A DNA stretch of 64,000 bases from Acinetobacter tianfuensis (lineage in GTDB: Bacteria > Pseudomonadota > Gammaproteobacteria > Pseudomonadales > Moraxellaceae): the NCBI RefSeq assembly GCF_003611465.1, contig NZ_RAXV01000007.1, positions 38,064 to 102,063 on the forward strand, written 5' to 3'. The notes beneath the pieces were generated by a model, which worked only from the letters and a program-made list of their open reading frames with translations, searched no databases and was not told the DNA's origin. Positions 30,214-38,840 of this stretch are shown piece after piece. The translations under genes were made by a program, and so were the position numbers. Each line of letters starts with the position of its first letter. Within the stretch, counting starts at the first letter, position 1.

Positions 30214-31731
30214 TTAAGCTACATCTTTTTGCAAGCGGCGCTCATGCAATGCTGTTAAATACACATCCAAAGCTTTCACTTCAGCTTCACTAAACTGCAA
30301 ATACAGCTTAGTCCGGCGCTTTAAAATATCTTCAGCAGTGACTGCCCACTCCTGATCCACCAAATACTCAACCTCTAGCGCATATAAGCCATGCCCCAAA
30401 TCTTCGCCTAATTCATGCACACTCGATATATGGCCAATCCATGTAAAAGCCAGTGTGCCATAAGCATTTGCCCAGCGCTCTGCCGTTTCAGCAGATAAGC
30501 CCTGCACCTTCTGCATAAGCGTATGAACAGCATCTTCTGCAGAGCTAAAATTTTCAGCGCCAGGAAGCAGTGAATTTTTCGTCCACGGCTGTTTCATGTC
30601 GGGAAAATAAGCCTGCATATAGGCCAGTGCAGACTCCGCCAGCTTACGGTAAGTCGTCAGTTTGCCGCCAAATACTGACAGCAGCGGCGGCTCACCCTCG
30701 GTATTGGAACTCAGGGCCAAAGTATAATCTCGCGTGACTGCGGATAGATTATCAGACTCATCATCACATAAAGGCCGAACACCAGAATAATCAGCGACAA
30801 TATCAGCAGCGCTCAGCTGTGTTTTAAAGTGCGCATTGCATACATCTAATAGATAATTTATTTCATCGGAACTGATCTGAACATTGTTCGGATCTGCCTG
30901 ATACTCCCGGTCTGTGGTGCCAATTAAAGTAAAGCGCTGCAAATAAGGAATAACAAAAACAATTCTTTGGTCATGATTTTGCAAAATAAATGCCTTATCT
31001 TGCTCATACATTTTAGGCACAATAATATGACTGCCCTGTACCAAACGAATACCATAAGACGGCTGAGCCTTCAGCGTATTCTGTATAAAAGATGCAACCC
31101 ATGGCCCTGCAGCATTCACCAGCATTTTGGCTTGAATAACATAATTGCCTTGAGCGCTTTGCATCTCCAGCAGCCAGAGACCCGCCATGTGCTGTGCAGA
31201 AATGCATTTGGTACGTACCGCTATTTTTGCGCCGTGCTGACGCGCCTGCACTGCATTTAAAACCGTTAAGCGCGCATCATCTACAGCACAGTCAGAATAT
31301 TCAAAACCGCGGGTAAAATTTGCTTTTAATGGACTGTCACACGAGTCAAACCTAACCGCAGCCGAACCTAGCAGCCGTTCACGCTTACCCAAATAATCAT
31401 AAAAAAACAGGCCGGCTCTTATCAGCCATGCGGGCCTCAAATGCGGCTGATGCGGCATGATAAAGCGCATAGGATGCACAATATGCGGCGCTTTCTTCAA
31501 CAGCACTTCCCGCTCGGCCAAAGCCTCACGCACTAAACGGAATTCCCTGTGCTCTAAATAGCGCAGTCCGCCATGAATAAGCTTAGAACTGGCAGAAGAT
31601 GTATGTGAAGCCAAATCATCCTTCTCACACAAAAACACGCTTAAACCGCGCCCAGCCGCATCTGCAGCAATGCCTGCGCCATTAATGCCGCCGCCAATAA
31701 CCGCAATGTCATACAGTTTCTGATCCCGCAT
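30214..31731 (-). CDS. glpD: Aerobic glycerol-3-phosphate dehydrogenase
   Basis: 505-residue FAD enzyme that oxidises glycerol-3-phosphate to dihydroxyacetone phosphate and feeds electrons to ubiquinone at the inner membrane. The N-terminal dinucleotide fold is YDIAVIGGGINGAGIAADAAGRG; the family signature HTSSASSKLIHGGLRYLEHREFRLVREAL follows, and the C-terminal DAO domain is present. Start: MRDQKLYD is chosen because the family begins just before the FAD fold; an ATG 4 codons upstream (MRGF) is possible. The genes glpF and glpK are not nearby. Convergent with pckG. Confidence 0.94.
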   Translation of the reverse strand: MRDQKLYDIAVIGGGINGAGIAADAAGRGLSVFLCEKDDLASHTSSASSKLIHGGLRYLEHREFRLVREALAEREVLLKKAPHIVHPMRFIMPHQPHLRPAWLIRAGLFFYDYLGKRERLLGSAAVRFDSCDSPLKANFTRGFEYSDCAVDDARLTVLNAVQARQHGAKIAVRTKCISAQHMAGLWLLEMQSAQGNYVIQAKMLVNAAGPWVASFIQNTLKAQPSYGIRLVQGSHIIVPKMYEQDKAFILQNHDQRIVFVIPYLQRFTLIGTTDREYQADPNNVQISSDEINYLLDVCNAHFKTQLSAADIVADYSGVRPLCDDESDNLSAVTRDYTLALSSNTEGEPPLLSVFGGKLTTYRKLAESALAYMQAYFPDMKQPWTKNSLLPGAENFSSAEDAVHTLMQKVQGLSAETAERWANAYGTLAFTWIGHISSVHELGEDLGHGLYALEVEYLVDQEWAVTAEDILKRRTKLYLQFSEAEVKALDVYLTALHERRLQKDVA

Positions 31732-31812
31732 AAACCCTCTCATTACCCATCCATATTGGGTGAAATAACGCAAACACCTTATATTTTCATATTTAAGCTG
31801 CAGGCTGATCAT

Positions 31813-32520
31813 TGTTCTTTTTCAGCTGTCTTGCTTATCTGCTACTTTATAGCTATAGAGTGCCTGTTAATTTACGTTTTCACGCACAAATAAACACTTC
31901 ACATACAATTTACTTGCTGCCGACTACATTTTAAGCAAAATTAAAGAAATAAGATAAAGATTACACAATAAAAATAGACTTTAAACGATCAGAACATAAC
32001 GCATTCCATCCAGTATTGAAAAGCAGAACCCGAATAAAACCCATTGTTAAGCAGCTCCGCCTACTGAAGTAAAATACCCAAAAATCTGCTGCAATTTTTT
32101 ACAGCTTCCAATACGCCGCCTTAATTACAGATCAGCTGACAACATTTTATCGGCTGCTGATTTTGCAATGGCAGCTGGCCGAAGCACGCTGAATTTCATA
32201 ATAAAAGACTCCAGACCTATACTTTTTATTTTTTAACAAATGTTCAAATAAAAAACTGAAATCATACTAAAGTCAAAAGCATAACAGCCTATTTTTATTT
32301 ACAATACCGCCCACGCAAAAATAAACTGTATTGTCTATATTGCACAAAGAAACACTGACATGATGCACAAATGAGGTTCACTGATAAGCACACATAAAAC
32401 GGTAATGCTCCCGCAAACAGCGTATCCAATAAATAGAAAAATAAGCCTCAATAATACAAAAGGCGGCCTTAAAAGTTTAAATTGCAATCAAAATATTGCT
32501 CAGAATTTACGATTTTCAGC
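31813..32520. other. Long intergenic region upstream of glpD
   Basis: About 700 bases without a convincing gene on either strand. It carries the glpD promoter region and leads into the orphan terminator at 32521. No ribosome site plus coding-like frame was seen. Confidence 0.6.
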
Positions 32521-32553
32521 GCTTTCCAGCCCAAAAACTGGAAAGCTTTTTTT
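32521..32553 (+). terminator. Orphan intrinsic terminator (possible sRNA end or attenuator)
   Basis: GCTTTCCAG, 8-base loop, CTGGAAAGC followed by seven Ts. It is a strong plus-strand terminator, but no plus-strand gene lies upstream within 2.4 kb (glpD runs the other way). The next gene starts 89 bases downstream. It therefore marks the end of a small RNA or an attenuator in the lipoprotein leader. Confidence 0.75.
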
Positions 32554-32641
32554 ATGGAAGCAGCATCAGATTAGCCATCGAGTCTGCGATGCGTTTATGT
32601 CATACTTAAAAATAGATATAACAAGACTGGAAATGACATAC

Positions 32642-33070
32642 ATGAAAATAGTTTATAAATTATTGGCTTTGGGTCTAACGGCAGCAAGCTTAGCAGCATG
32701 TCAAAGTGCACCGAGCGCTTATAATGGCCAGTCCGGCTATCGAATTGAAAAACAGGATGCGAATTCGGCAACTTTGGCTTATACCCTTGCAGGCCGTCAA
32801 AATCAGCAGCTGGATGAAAATAAACTGCAGCGCGCATGTCAAAAAGTGTTAGGTCAAAACCGCACATTTAAACTGCAAATTCTGAGCATCAATGAAATTG
32901 CCAATCCAGCAGCAGAGTCTGTGCAATATGGCCGTCAAATTGGCAATACCCGCACCAACTTTGGCCTGTCAAACACACCGGATCTAAGAAATTCAGATAA
33001 TCTTGGCGCGATGAATGCTTTAGAAGCGCGGCCTTCAACACTGCACATTGTGCGCTACACTTGTTCTTAA
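32642..33070 (+). CDS. Small hypothetical lipoprotein
   Basis: 142 residues with signal peptide MKIVYKLLALGLTAASLAAC (lipobox LAAC, Cys20). The mature part is short and polar, with no domain I recognise. An upstream frame is open but poor; this Met fits a signal peptide. Transcription might be controlled by the terminator at 32521-32553. A bidirectional terminator separates it from the convergent methyltransferase gene. Confidence 0.78.
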   Translation: MKIVYKLLALGLTAASLAACQSAPSAYNGQSGYRIEKQDANSATLAYTLAGRQNQQLDENKLQRACQKVLGQNRTFKLQILSINEIANPAAESVQYGRQIGNTRTNFGLSNTPDLRNSDNLGAMNALEARPSTLHIVRYTCS

Positions 33071-33081
33071 CAAGTAAAAAC

Positions 33082-33112
33082 AAAATAAGACGCATATAGC
33101 GTCTTATTTTTT
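33082..33112. terminator. Bidirectional terminator
   Basis: AAAATAAGACGC, loop ATATA, GCGTCTTATTTT. A perfect 12-bp stem between two convergent genes serves both strands. Confidence 0.88.
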
Positions 33113-33121
33113 ATCTAATAT

Positions 33122-33790
33122 TTAAAGCGTTTTATAGAAACTGACATTTCGGAATTCAGGCGACTCATCCAAATCAGGCCACGTCGTTGCGCTGCGCTCA
33201 TCCAGCTTAATATATTTGGGGTGGCTGAAATTTTTCACACGGCTATCTGCAACCCACACTTCTGGTGCAAACTTTAAAAACTCATCTAAGAAAAAGCGGT
33301 TGCATTGGTCATACAGCACATCAGCAGCCAGCAAGATATCAACTTGCTCAGCTTTATACAGATCATCCAAATATTCCAATTCAACATCATTCAGCTCTGC
33401 ATTGGCGCGGCAAGCATCCAAACTGACTTGATCAATGTCACAGCAAATCACCCGTTTTGCTCCGGCCATTTTCGCGGCAATCGCCACCACGCCCGAACCT
33501 GCACCAAAATCTAACACCACTTTATCTTTCACATGATGTGGCTCAGCCAATAGCCACTGTGCCATTGCTAAACCTGATGCCCAGCAAAAAATCCAATACG
33601 GTGTATCATTCCAAATACGACGAATGACTTCATCATCTAGCTTATCAGTTGGAAACACAGGTGGAATCAACCACAACGAAATTGGCGTTTCAGGCAATTG
33701 CTGTGCAAGCAGTTCGCAGCTGGGTATCACCTCATGCAAGGCATTGACTAAATGTTCTGGGGCTTTGGGGAATTGGAAAGTGCAGCTCAT
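33122..33790 (-). CDS. Class I SAM-dependent methyltransferase, ETFB-lysine/PrmA-like
   Basis: 222 residues. Motif I VVLDFGAGSGVVAIAAKMAGAKRVICCDID (about 91-120) binds S-adenosylmethionine; ADVLYD follows where the PrmA/METTL20-like group has its post-I acidic motif. The N-terminal part contains PYWIFCWASGLAMAQWLL, which matches the W-P/A-SG motif of protein-lysine methyltransferases of this group. A protein substrate is likely but not shown. It is transcribed alone towards the lipoprotein gene. Confidence 0.82.
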   Translation of the reverse strand: MSCTFQFPKAPEHLVNALHEVIPSCELLAQQLPETPISLWLIPPVFPTDKLDDEVIRRIWNDTPYWIFCWASGLAMAQWLLAEPHHVKDKVVLDFGAGSGVVAIAAKMAGAKRVICCDIDQVSLDACRANAELNDVELEYLDDLYKAEQVDILLAADVLYDQCNRFFLDEFLKFAPEVWVADSRVKNFSHPKYIKLDERSATTWPDLDESPEFRNVSFYKTL

Positions 33791-33854
33791 TAGAATTTTA
33801 TTTTTCGAATACGCAGAGTTTTAATATCATAAAAGCCTAAATTAATGTCGGAAG

Positions 33855-33956
33855 CTCCCTCTCCTTTTAAAGGAGAGGGTTAGGGAGAGGATTATTTATA
33901 AAAAAGCACCCTTATCCCCTTGCGGAGCATGCTCCTCATCCCAAAGGGAGAAGGAA
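33855..33956. repeat. Intergenic CCCTCTCC repeat element
   Basis: Starts with a CCCTCTCCTTTTAAAGGAGAGGG-type hairpin (11-bp arms, 33857-33879) and ends with CTCATCCC...GGGAGAAGG. Same repeat family as 23753-23854. It lies between the methyltransferase and folD and is non-coding. Confidence 0.65.
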
Positions 33957-33969
33957 CATCCCAATACAA

Positions 33970-34818
33970 TTAACCTAACGCTTTTTCAGCAGCTTCAACA
34001 GTTTGACGAATCAACGTGGTAATCGTCATTGGGCCTACACCGCCTGGAACTGGCGTATAAGCAGAAGCAACTTCTTCAATACCCACCAATTGAATATCAC
34101 CTACACCGCCGCCATCACGCGGGTGGAAACCAGCATCCACAACCACTGCACCCGGCTTGATCCAATCTTTTTGAATCAATTCAGCTTTACCTACAGCACC
34201 AACAATAATGTCAGCTTGTTTGACAAAGCTTGCTAAGTCTTGAGTGCGTGAGTGGCAAGTTGTCACTGTTGCATTCGCTTCAAGCAGCATTGCAGCCATT
34301 GGTTTGCCCAAAATTGCAGAACGGCCCACAACAACTGCGTGTTTACCCGCAATTTCAATGTTGTATTCTTTTAGAATCGTCATGATCCCTGCAGGAGTCG
34401 CTGAACCATAAGCAGCCTCACCCATCGCCATGCGGCCATAACCCAAGCAAGTTACGCCATCTACGTCTTTAGCAAGCGAGATTGCATCAAAACATGCACG
34501 CTCATCAATTTGAGCAGGCACTGGGTGCTGCAGCAAAATACCGTGTACATCCGGGTTTGCATTCAGTTTCTCAATTTCTGCAAGCAGCTGCTCAGTTGTC
34601 GTTTCTGAACCTAGCTCAACTTTTAATGAATCCATACCGACACGGCGGCAAGCATTTCCCTTCATACGCACATAAGTTGCAGATGCGCCATCGTCACCTA
34701 CCAAAATAGTCGCAAGAATTGGGGTACGGCCTGTTTTCTCTTTCAGCGCTTCTACGCGAGTTAACAAGTCAGCTTCAATTTGTTTTGCCAATGCACGACC
34801 ATCTAAAACTAATGCCAC
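33970..34818 (-). CDS. folD: Methylene-THF dehydrogenase / methenyl-THF cyclohydrolase
   Basis: 282 residues. This bifunctional enzyme interconverts one-carbon folate forms using NADP. Family motifs: [40 protein letters not shown] and the C-terminal [21 protein letters not shown]. The start is a GTG ([20 protein letters not shown]) with GGAG 7 bases upstream; an ATG 10 codons earlier is open but lacks similarity. Normal length. Confidence 0.95.
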   Translation of the reverse strand: MALVLDGRALAKQIEADLLTRVEALKEKTGRTPILATILVGDDGASATYVRMKGNACRRVGMDSLKVELGSETTTEQLLAEIEKLNANPDVHGILLQHPVPAQIDERACFDAISLAKDVDGVTCLGYGRMAMGEAAYGSATPAGIMTILKEYNIEIAGKHAVVVGRSAILGKPMAAMLLEANATVTTCHSRTQDLASFVKQADIIVGAVGKAELIQKDWIKPGAVVVDAGFHPRDGGGVGDIQLVGIEEVASAYTPVPGGVGPMTITTLIRQTVEAAEKALG

Positions 34819-34925
34819 GGCACATCTCCAAGTGTTGATATGAATCAATTTCGCACATTCTACATGATAATTTTAAATATTTTATCTTGTGTGCTGTTTT
34901 TATGCTCATACAGATGAATCTGCTA

Positions 34926-34953
34926 TTGTTTTTTTTTCAGAGCTTGCTAATAT
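34926..34953 (+). promoter_or_regulatory. Candidate promoter of the tRNA-Cys/tRNA-Leu unit
   Basis: TTGTTT, 16-base spacer, TAATAT, ending 18 bases before tRNA-Cys. Reasonable sigma-70 match. Confidence 0.5.
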
Positions 34954-34970
34954 ACGCATCAACAAGACAT

Positions 34971-35044
34971 GGCGGGGTGGCAGAGTGGTCATGCAGCGGA
35001 CTGCAACTCCGTGTACGCCGGTTCGATTCCGACCTCCGCCTCCA
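34971..35044 (+). tRNA. tRNA-Cys (GCA)
   Basis: 74 nucleotides with encoded CCA. The acceptor GGCGGGG pairs with CTCCGCC (one G-U), anticodon loop ACTGCAACT gives GCA, and the T arm contains GGTTCGATTCC. All arms fold. Confidence 0.95.
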
Positions 35045-35053
35045 TCTTGTTAA

Positions 35054-35140
35054 GCCCGAGTGGTGAAATCGGTAGACACAGGGGATTTAAAATCCCCCGA
35101 CCTTCAAGTCGTGCCAGTTCGAGTCTGGCCTCGGGCACCA
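35054..35140 (+). tRNA. tRNA-Leu (TAA)
   Basis: 87 nucleotides including CCA, with the long variable arm of class II tRNAs. Acceptor GCCCGAG pairs with CTCGGGC; anticodon loop ATTTAAAAT gives TAA. It follows tRNA-Cys by 9 bases in one transcript. Confidence 0.95.
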
Positions 35141-35175
35141 TCTTACTGCTACAGTGTGATGGTGCAATAAAAGAC

Positions 35176-35197
35176 CCAGCGTAAAGCTGGTTTTTTT
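35176..35197 (+). terminator. Terminator of the tRNA unit
   Basis: CCAGC, loop GTAAA, GCTGG, seven Ts, 35 bases after tRNA-Leu. Confidence 0.8.
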
Positions 35198-35266
35198 ATG
35201 CCTGAAATTTATTTAGCAAACTCCTCCAAAACCATCTTTTTTCTTTTTTTAACTTCTTCAAACAGA

Positions 35267-35292
35267 AAAAAACACCCGCTGCGGGATGTTTT
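35267..35292 (-). terminator. Terminator after the WYL regulator
   Basis: On the minus strand AAAACATCCCG, loop, CGGGTGTTTT with one bulged base and a T run, 30 bases past the stop. Confidence 0.65.
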
Positions 35293-35321
35293 CCTTTCAT
35301 TTAAAACTGCAAAATCAAATA

Positions 35322-36218
35322 CTAGCTCATCTGCTGCAGACAACGTTCCAAATTTCCTTTTAATTCCTGCCTTAAACTCTCAGGCTGAACAATACTCAGC
35401 GCTGGCATCCAAAACTGCACCAAAGGCAAGATTTGCATCGCATGACCAACTTCACTGGTCAGCAGTAAGCAGCCATCATTCAGCTCTGCTTTAATACTTT
35501 GCTTAGGCAGCACACTGCTCTGCTTAAAATAGGCCGCCAGTTCAGCAGACACCTTTATTTCCACCTCAAACGTGTCCTGATACAGCCAATCATAATCCCC
35601 TGTTTGCAATTGGGCCAAAATCATTGGATCAGGTTCAAATACAGCGCCGGCTTCTGTTTTTTGCTGTAAAACAATATGACTTAATGGATAACTTTTTAAA
35701 TTCCCTTCACAGACTGCCGCCAAATACCAGCAGCCCTGCAGCTGAATAAGTCGATATGGCTGCGCCAGCTGCAATTCACCTTTAAATAAAAAGGCAATTT
35801 GCTGACATTGCTGAATGGCTGAGCCAACCGCCTGAAATAACGCTTCATACTGTTCAGCCCGCTCATAAGCAAAGCCTTTTAAACCGTAAAACTGTGCCGT
35901 CTGCTGATCCAGCATATTATGCAAGAATGGAATATCTGCTGAGGTATAAAAATGACTCATGCCCGAAAGCTGCGGCGTCTCTTGCGCTTTTATTTTTGTG
36001 AGATAAGCGGGATCTAAATAAAACTTTTTTGTTTTTTCATCTTGCAGCAGCGGCAAGTGGCCGCTCATTCTGTCAAAATCACGGCTGACAGTGCGGGTAC
36101 TGACTGAAAACTCCAGCGCAAGATCTTTTACTGACAGCTTCATTCCCATATTTAACTTCGTCAAAATACAAGCCAGCCGCTCTGCAAGGCGTTCATGCAT
36201 GGAGGGGTTTTCTTTCAT
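35322..36218 (-). CDS. HTH/WYL-domain transcriptional regulator
   Basis: 298 residues. The N-terminal 60 residues form a DeoR-like winged helix (LSVKDLALEFSVSTRTVSRDFDRM), and a WYL domain follows around residues 140-200 with LIQLQGCWYLAAVCEGNLKSYPLSHI. WYL proteins sense ligands such as nucleotides or ssDNA and often control stress or defence genes. The start MKENPSMHERLAERL has AAGGG 7 bases upstream. A 54-residue gene on the same strand lies 142 bases upstream. Targets unknown. Confidence 0.85.
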   Translation of the reverse strand: MKENPSMHERLAERLACILTKLNMGMKLSVKDLALEFSVSTRTVSRDFDRMSGHLPLLQDEKTKKFYLDPAYLTKIKAQETPQLSGMSHFYTSADIPFLHNMLDQQTAQFYGLKGFAYERAEQYEALFQAVGSAIQQCQQIAFLFKGELQLAQPYRLIQLQGCWYLAAVCEGNLKSYPLSHIVLQQKTEAGAVFEPDPMILAQLQTGDYDWLYQDTFEVEIKVSAELAAYFKQSSVLPKQSIKAELNDGCLLLTSEVGHAMQILPLVQFWMPALSIVQPESLRQELKGNLERCLQQMS

Positions 36219-36360
36219 ACGCACCCTTAACACTCAACTAAGACATCACTTTTATTAATAAAATTATACACTTAAATTATTAACCGCTTTAAATGAAATA
36301 TTACAATTACTTGTTTTCTATTCATCGACAAATGATGCCTAAATTGTGCATTTAGCGACA

Positions 36361-36525
36361 TTAATTCGCTTTTAAGCGGTCTATATAACGCTCTAGATGC
36401 AGCATGGCCTTATACATTTTATGCAAATCATGACGCAGCACTTGCTGACAAATCACAGCTCGATGCAAACGCTTCAACGCCCGTCCGCTATGCATATCGG
36501 TATAAGCTGATGGCATAATTTTCAT
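36361..36525 (-). CDS. Small basic protein, 54 residues, unrecognised
   Basis: An uninterrupted frame, MKIMPSAYTDMHSGRALK and on to DRLKAN, with a near-perfect ribosome site (AGGAGGGG) 4-8 bases before the ATG. It is rich in His, Arg, Leu and Met and probably helical. Two inverted repeats stand immediately upstream, which supports a regulated, real gene. It precedes the WYL regulator on the same strand and may be cotranscribed. I do not recognise it; function unknown. Confidence 0.6.
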   Translation of the reverse strand: MKIMPSAYTDMHSGRALKRLHRAVICQQVLRHDLHKMYKAMLHLERYIDRLKAN

Positions 36526-36537
36526 AACCCCTCCTAA

Positions 36538-36575
36538 GTGTGATTAATCACACAATACCAACCAAAACAGTTGGT
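36538..36575. promoter_or_regulatory. Tandem inverted repeats before the 54-residue gene
   Basis: GTGTGATTAATCACAC at 36538-36553 is a perfect 16-bp palindrome; ACCAAC-N7-GTTGGT at 36557-36575 is a second dyad. Their centres are about 20.5 bp apart, two helical turns, which fits cooperative binding. The sites lie just upstream of the ribosome site. Confidence 0.55.
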
Positions 36576-36708
36576 TTCATTTAAGGCTTAATCTACACGA
36601 CAATTTTGACAGGTTGTGTCGAGCAATCTGCATTTTTTAACATATGGAAAAATAATTTAATATTTTTATGATTTTAATTTGAATCAAATCACATTTTTAC
36701 ATCAAAAT

Positions 36709-36735
36709 AAAAGCCAGTTCAAAAAACTGGCTTTT
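36709..36735 (-). terminator. Terminator of the quinone oxidoreductase gene
   Basis: AAAAGCCAGTT, 5-base loop, AACTGGCTTTT: a perfect 11-bp stem 33 bases beyond the stop. Confidence 0.85.
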
Positions 36736-36768
36736 CGTCTATTTATCCTTTAATGTGTGTTATTTCAT

Positions 36769-37764
36769 TCAGGAAATAACATTCACCACAACTTTACCAA
36801 TATGCTCACCCGTATCCATACACGCATGCGCGTCTTGAATTTGGTCAAAGTTGAAAGTTTTATAAATCATTGGCAGACATTCACCTTTCGCCCACAGCGG
36901 AGCAACGTGCTCTTGCAAACCTTGGGCAATTTCTGCTTTTTCTGCAGTATTGCGCGCGCGCATGGTTGAACCAGTAATGGTCAAGCGCTTCATCATAATC
37001 TGACCAAGTTTCACATCCTTCGCTTTCGCCCCACCTAAAAATGCGATATAGACCAAACGGCCATCACGGCGCAGCAAATTGAGGTTTTTTTCTAAATATG
37101 GCGCACCCACCATATCCAGCACCACATCTACACCGCTATTGTCGGTTGCTTCATTAATGACTTGTTCGAAGTCTTGCGTTTTGTAGTTAATTGCTATCGT
37201 TAAGTCTGAAATGGCGTCTACTTTTTCATCTGAACCAACCGTTGCAAAAGATTTTAAGCCCAATGATTTGCACAGCATCAGCGCTGTAGTACCAATACCG
37301 CTTGCGCCGCCGTGGACTAAGACGGTCTCGCCTGCTTTAGCATACGCCATTTGGAACACATTCGCCCAGACCGTAAAGAAGGTTTCAGGAATCGCAGCAG
37401 CTTGGGTAAAGCTCACACCTTTGGGAATAGCAATGGTTTGACTTTCAGGCACTGCACAATATTCTGCATAACCGCCGCCATTGGTTAAACCGCAAACCAG
37501 ATCACCCACTTGAAATAAAGTGACTTCAGCGCCGACAGCAACCACTTCACCTGCAACTTCCAAACCCGGTACTGGTGTTACACCTTTAGGCATTGGATAT
37601 AAGCCTTGGCGCTGCAAAATATCTGGACGGTTAATGCCAAAGGCATGCACTTTAACCAAAACTTCATCTGCTTTTGCTGTAGGTACTGCTACAGTTTCAT
37701 AAGCCAGTTTATCAACACCGCCTGGTTCTGTAATAATGACCTGCTGCATGGTTTCCTGTGACAT
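36769..37764 (-). CDS. NAD(P)H quinone oxidoreductase (zeta-crystallin/PIG3 type)
   Basis: 331-residue medium-chain dehydrogenase without catalytic zinc ligands. A GroES-like N-terminal part (HAFGINRPDILQRQGLYPMPKG, PGLEVAGEVVAVG) is followed by the nucleotide-binding fold (ETVLVHGGASGIGTTALMLCKSLG, about 143-165). The family reduces quinones or other electrophiles with NAD(P)H. AAGGA precedes the start. It is alone on the minus strand, divergent from the thioredoxin-like gene. Physiological substrate unknown. Confidence 0.88.
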   Translation of the reverse strand: MSQETMQQVIITEPGGVDKLAYETVAVPTAKADEVLVKVHAFGINRPDILQRQGLYPMPKGVTPVPGLEVAGEVVAVGAEVTLFQVGDLVCGLTNGGGYAEYCAVPESQTIAIPKGVSFTQAAAIPETFFTVWANVFQMAYAKAGETVLVHGGASGIGTTALMLCKSLGLKSFATVGSDEKVDAISDLTIAINYKTQDFEQVINEATDNSGVDVVLDMVGAPYLEKNLNLLRRDGRLVYIAFLGGAKAKDVKLGQIMMKRLTITGSTMRARNTAEKAEIAQGLQEHVAPLWAKGECLPMIYKTFNFDQIQDAHACMDTGEHIGKVVVNVIS

Positions 37765-37895
37765 TGTATTTCCTTTTCAATAATTGGCTATTCTTCTATC
37801 TCGGCACTATTTGAACATAGAAATGCCGCAGAATGAACAGCCATGAACTTATGTATAATTAAAGCATTATTCAGCAAATTCATCATAGGCACCGC

Positions 37896-38246
37896 ATGTC
37901 TCAGCTCATTGAATACAATGAAAATAACCATAGTGACTATGAATGGTTTGACGGTTTTGCCGTGATTCGTTTCTATGCCGATTGGTGCGCGCCTTGCCTG
38001 CAAAACTTTCCAGTCTTTGAACAATGCGCGCAGCAAATGTCAGCACAGCATGACAATATTAAATTCGGCAAAGTGAATGTCGATCAATCACCCATTCTGA
38101 CTTTGCGCTATAACGTTTATGGCCTGCCTTCAACTTTAATGTTCTATCAAGGTCAGATCATAAAGCGTATTGCTGGGGTGAAAACCCTGCATGAGCTGCA
38201 AACTCTCATTGAGCAAGCCATGCAGGCATACCCCGCGGATGACTAA
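37896..38246 (+). CDS. Thioredoxin-like protein
   Basis: 116 residues with the redox motif WCAPC (Cys31, Cys34) after FYADW, the cis-Pro loop YGLPSTLMFYQG and the rest of the fold. No signal peptide, so it is cytoplasmic. It is slightly longer than TrxA (109) and diverges at the N-terminus, so it is probably a paralogue rather than the main thioredoxin. It converges on the DUF2798 gene with a 2-base gap. Confidence 0.87.
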   Translation: MSQLIEYNENNHSDYEWFDGFAVIRFYADWCAPCLQNFPVFEQCAQQMSAQHDNIKFGKVNVDQSPILTLRYNVYGLPSTLMFYQGQIIKRIAGVKTLHELQTLIEQAMQAYPADD

Positions 38247-38248
38247 TG

Positions 38249-38506
38249 TTATTTCGCTGACTCATTTGGCATGTGCACAAATTTCATTAAAAATTTACGC
38301 ACCAATGGCAACACAATCAAAATCAATGGGAACGCCATCATCCAAGACAGCATCCAAGCATGCAGCCAAATCCCTAAAAAGCCGTCTGCAGCTCCAATTT
38401 TTAAAAAGACGTTAAAACATGAGATCGCGCCGCTCATAATGCCAGATAGGATCAGAGGCATTAACCATGTTAGATGCTTGGGATGAAATTTTGGAAGCTT
38501 ATTCAT
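38249..38506 (-). CDS. DUF2798 small membrane protein
   Basis: 85 residues with two hydrophobic helices (LTWLMPLILSGIMSGAISCFNVF and WLHAWMLSWMMAFPLILIVLPLV), the DUF2798 plan. The function is unknown. Its start overlaps the end of the DUF3861 gene by 8 bases, so it is the last gene of the padR operon. Confidence 0.8.
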   Translation of the reverse strand: MNKLPKFHPKHLTWLMPLILSGIMSGAISCFNVFLKIGAADGFLGIWLHAWMLSWMMAFPLILIVLPLVRKFLMKFVHMPNESAK

Positions 38507-38840
38507 ACGTTTCCCCTTGCGCTAGAACCGCCTGCGCTGCGTTCTTCGCTTTGACTGTTTGTTTCAGTGTTTTCATAAACTGGACAAAATGCGGCAAAAA
38601 ATCTTGAAATAAAGGCATATCTTTATTTTCCAGCAAGGTTTCGCCAAACAGCTTTAAACCTATCCCAAAGGCTTTGGTTTTTTCATCATCCAACAGCTGT
38701 GCATTTCCTATCACCTCCAATACTTGAAAGATGTCATCATGGTTGTAGGCATTGAACTGCAAAACTTCCGTATACGCCGCTGGATTGCCCTGCGCATCGG
38801 CCATATGTTTTACGGTAATTTCATATTGATGCTGTTTCAT
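38499..38840 (-). CDS. DUF3861-domain protein
   Basis: 113 residues. Contains YEITVKHMADAQGNPAAYTEVLQFNAYNHDDIFQVLEVI, typical of DUF3861, a small domain of unknown role. The ATG overlaps the padR stop (ATGA), and the following DUF2798 gene overlaps it as well, so all three form one tightly coupled operon. Confidence 0.75.
   Translation of the reverse strand: MKQHQYEITVKHMADAQGNPAAYTEVLQFNAYNHDDIFQVLEVIGNAQLLDDEKTKAFGIGLKLFGETLLENKDMPLFQDFLPHFVQFMKTLKQTVKAKNAAQAVLAQGETYE

Noticed and set aside
32405..32641. Extension of the small lipoprotein frame
   Set aside because: It crosses the strong terminator at 32521 and lacks a signal peptide pattern; the lipoprotein starts at 32642.
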